Positions 63,992 to 64,000 of a stretch of DNA of 64,000 nt are shown here, one piece after another (position 1 is the stretch's first letter; each line of letters starts with the position of its first letter). Made by a program: the position numbers and the translations under genes. The notes under the pieces were generated by a model that saw nothing but the letters and a program-made list of their open reading frames with translations, did not search any database and was not told where the DNA came from. The stretch is from Elioraea tepida (GTDB taxonomy: Bacteria > Pseudomonadota > Alphaproteobacteria > Acetobacterales > Acetobacteraceae): NCBI RefSeq assembly GCF_019203965.1, contig NZ_CP076448.1:2681001-2745000 (forward strand), in the 5' to 3' direction.

Positions 63992-64000
63992 TGAAGCAGG

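Overview
The window is GC-rich bacterial chromosome, most likely from an alphaproteobacterium of the Rhodospirillales/Acetobacterales. This is inferred from the neighbourhood hisG-hisD-infA-maf-RNase E/G-yacG-tRNA-Phe, the alphaproteobacterial form of Dcd, CTTGnn-N17 promoters, an alphaproteobacterial type of small RNA (UUUCCUCCCU motif plus terminator), short-form HisG and a sarcosine oxidase gamma subunit. Genes are tightly packed, with many ATGA/TGATG overlaps.

Layout. 0.2-9 kb is catabolic: hydantoinase/oxoprolinase subunits hyuA and hyuB, a D-lactate-dehydrogenase-like gene on the minus strand, a dead LysE exporter, an acyl-CoA dehydrogenase and a CaiB-type CoA-transferase. 9-20.5 kb is mostly housekeeping: a secreted lytic transglycosylase, a candidate MmgR-like small RNA, an acetyltransferase, an N-formylglutamate amidohydrolase, tRNA-Val, dcd, murA, an OpgC-like membrane protein with an SGNH hydrolase, hisG, hisD, infA, maf, an RNase E/G family gene, yacG and tRNA-Phe.

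20.6-40.9 kb is an accessory block that starts just after tRNA-Phe. Its left edge is an IS1182-like element whose right end was hit by an IS630-like element; only the 3' end of an M20 peptidase gene remains beyond them, followed by an M24-family gene. Its centre (25.3-36.9 kb) is a five-gene operon that looks like an anti-phage system: an SNF2 helicase with a DUF3883-like end, a DUF1156 adenine methyltransferase, an OLD/RecF-like AAA ATPase, a DUF4276 TOPRIM-like protein, and a HEPN-DUF499 ATPase. Its right edge is an IS481 remnant, two IS5-family elements sharing one CTAG, and a second IS630-like element placed in the TA of the next CTAG.

41-58.6 kb is an uptake-and-hydrolysis region: a secreted META-domain protein, an M20 amidohydrolase, a complete dipeptide-type ABC transporter (binding protein, two permeases, two ATPases), an AstE/AspA-like deacylase, an M81 (MlrC-like) metallopeptidase, a second complete dipeptide-type ABC transporter, and a SelA-like PLP enzyme. 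Both transporter operons carry a strong GC hairpin between the binding-protein gene and the first permease gene. 58.7-63.3 kb is a minus-strand operon LysR - enolase-superfamily enzyme - Ldh2-family dehydrogenase - MmgE/PrpD; two of its four genes carry apparent 1-nt deletions. The window ends in soxG.

The most interesting candidate is the five-gene defence operon, in which an ATPase/TOPRIM pair of lower GC content sits between the methyltransferase and the HEPN-DUF499 protein.
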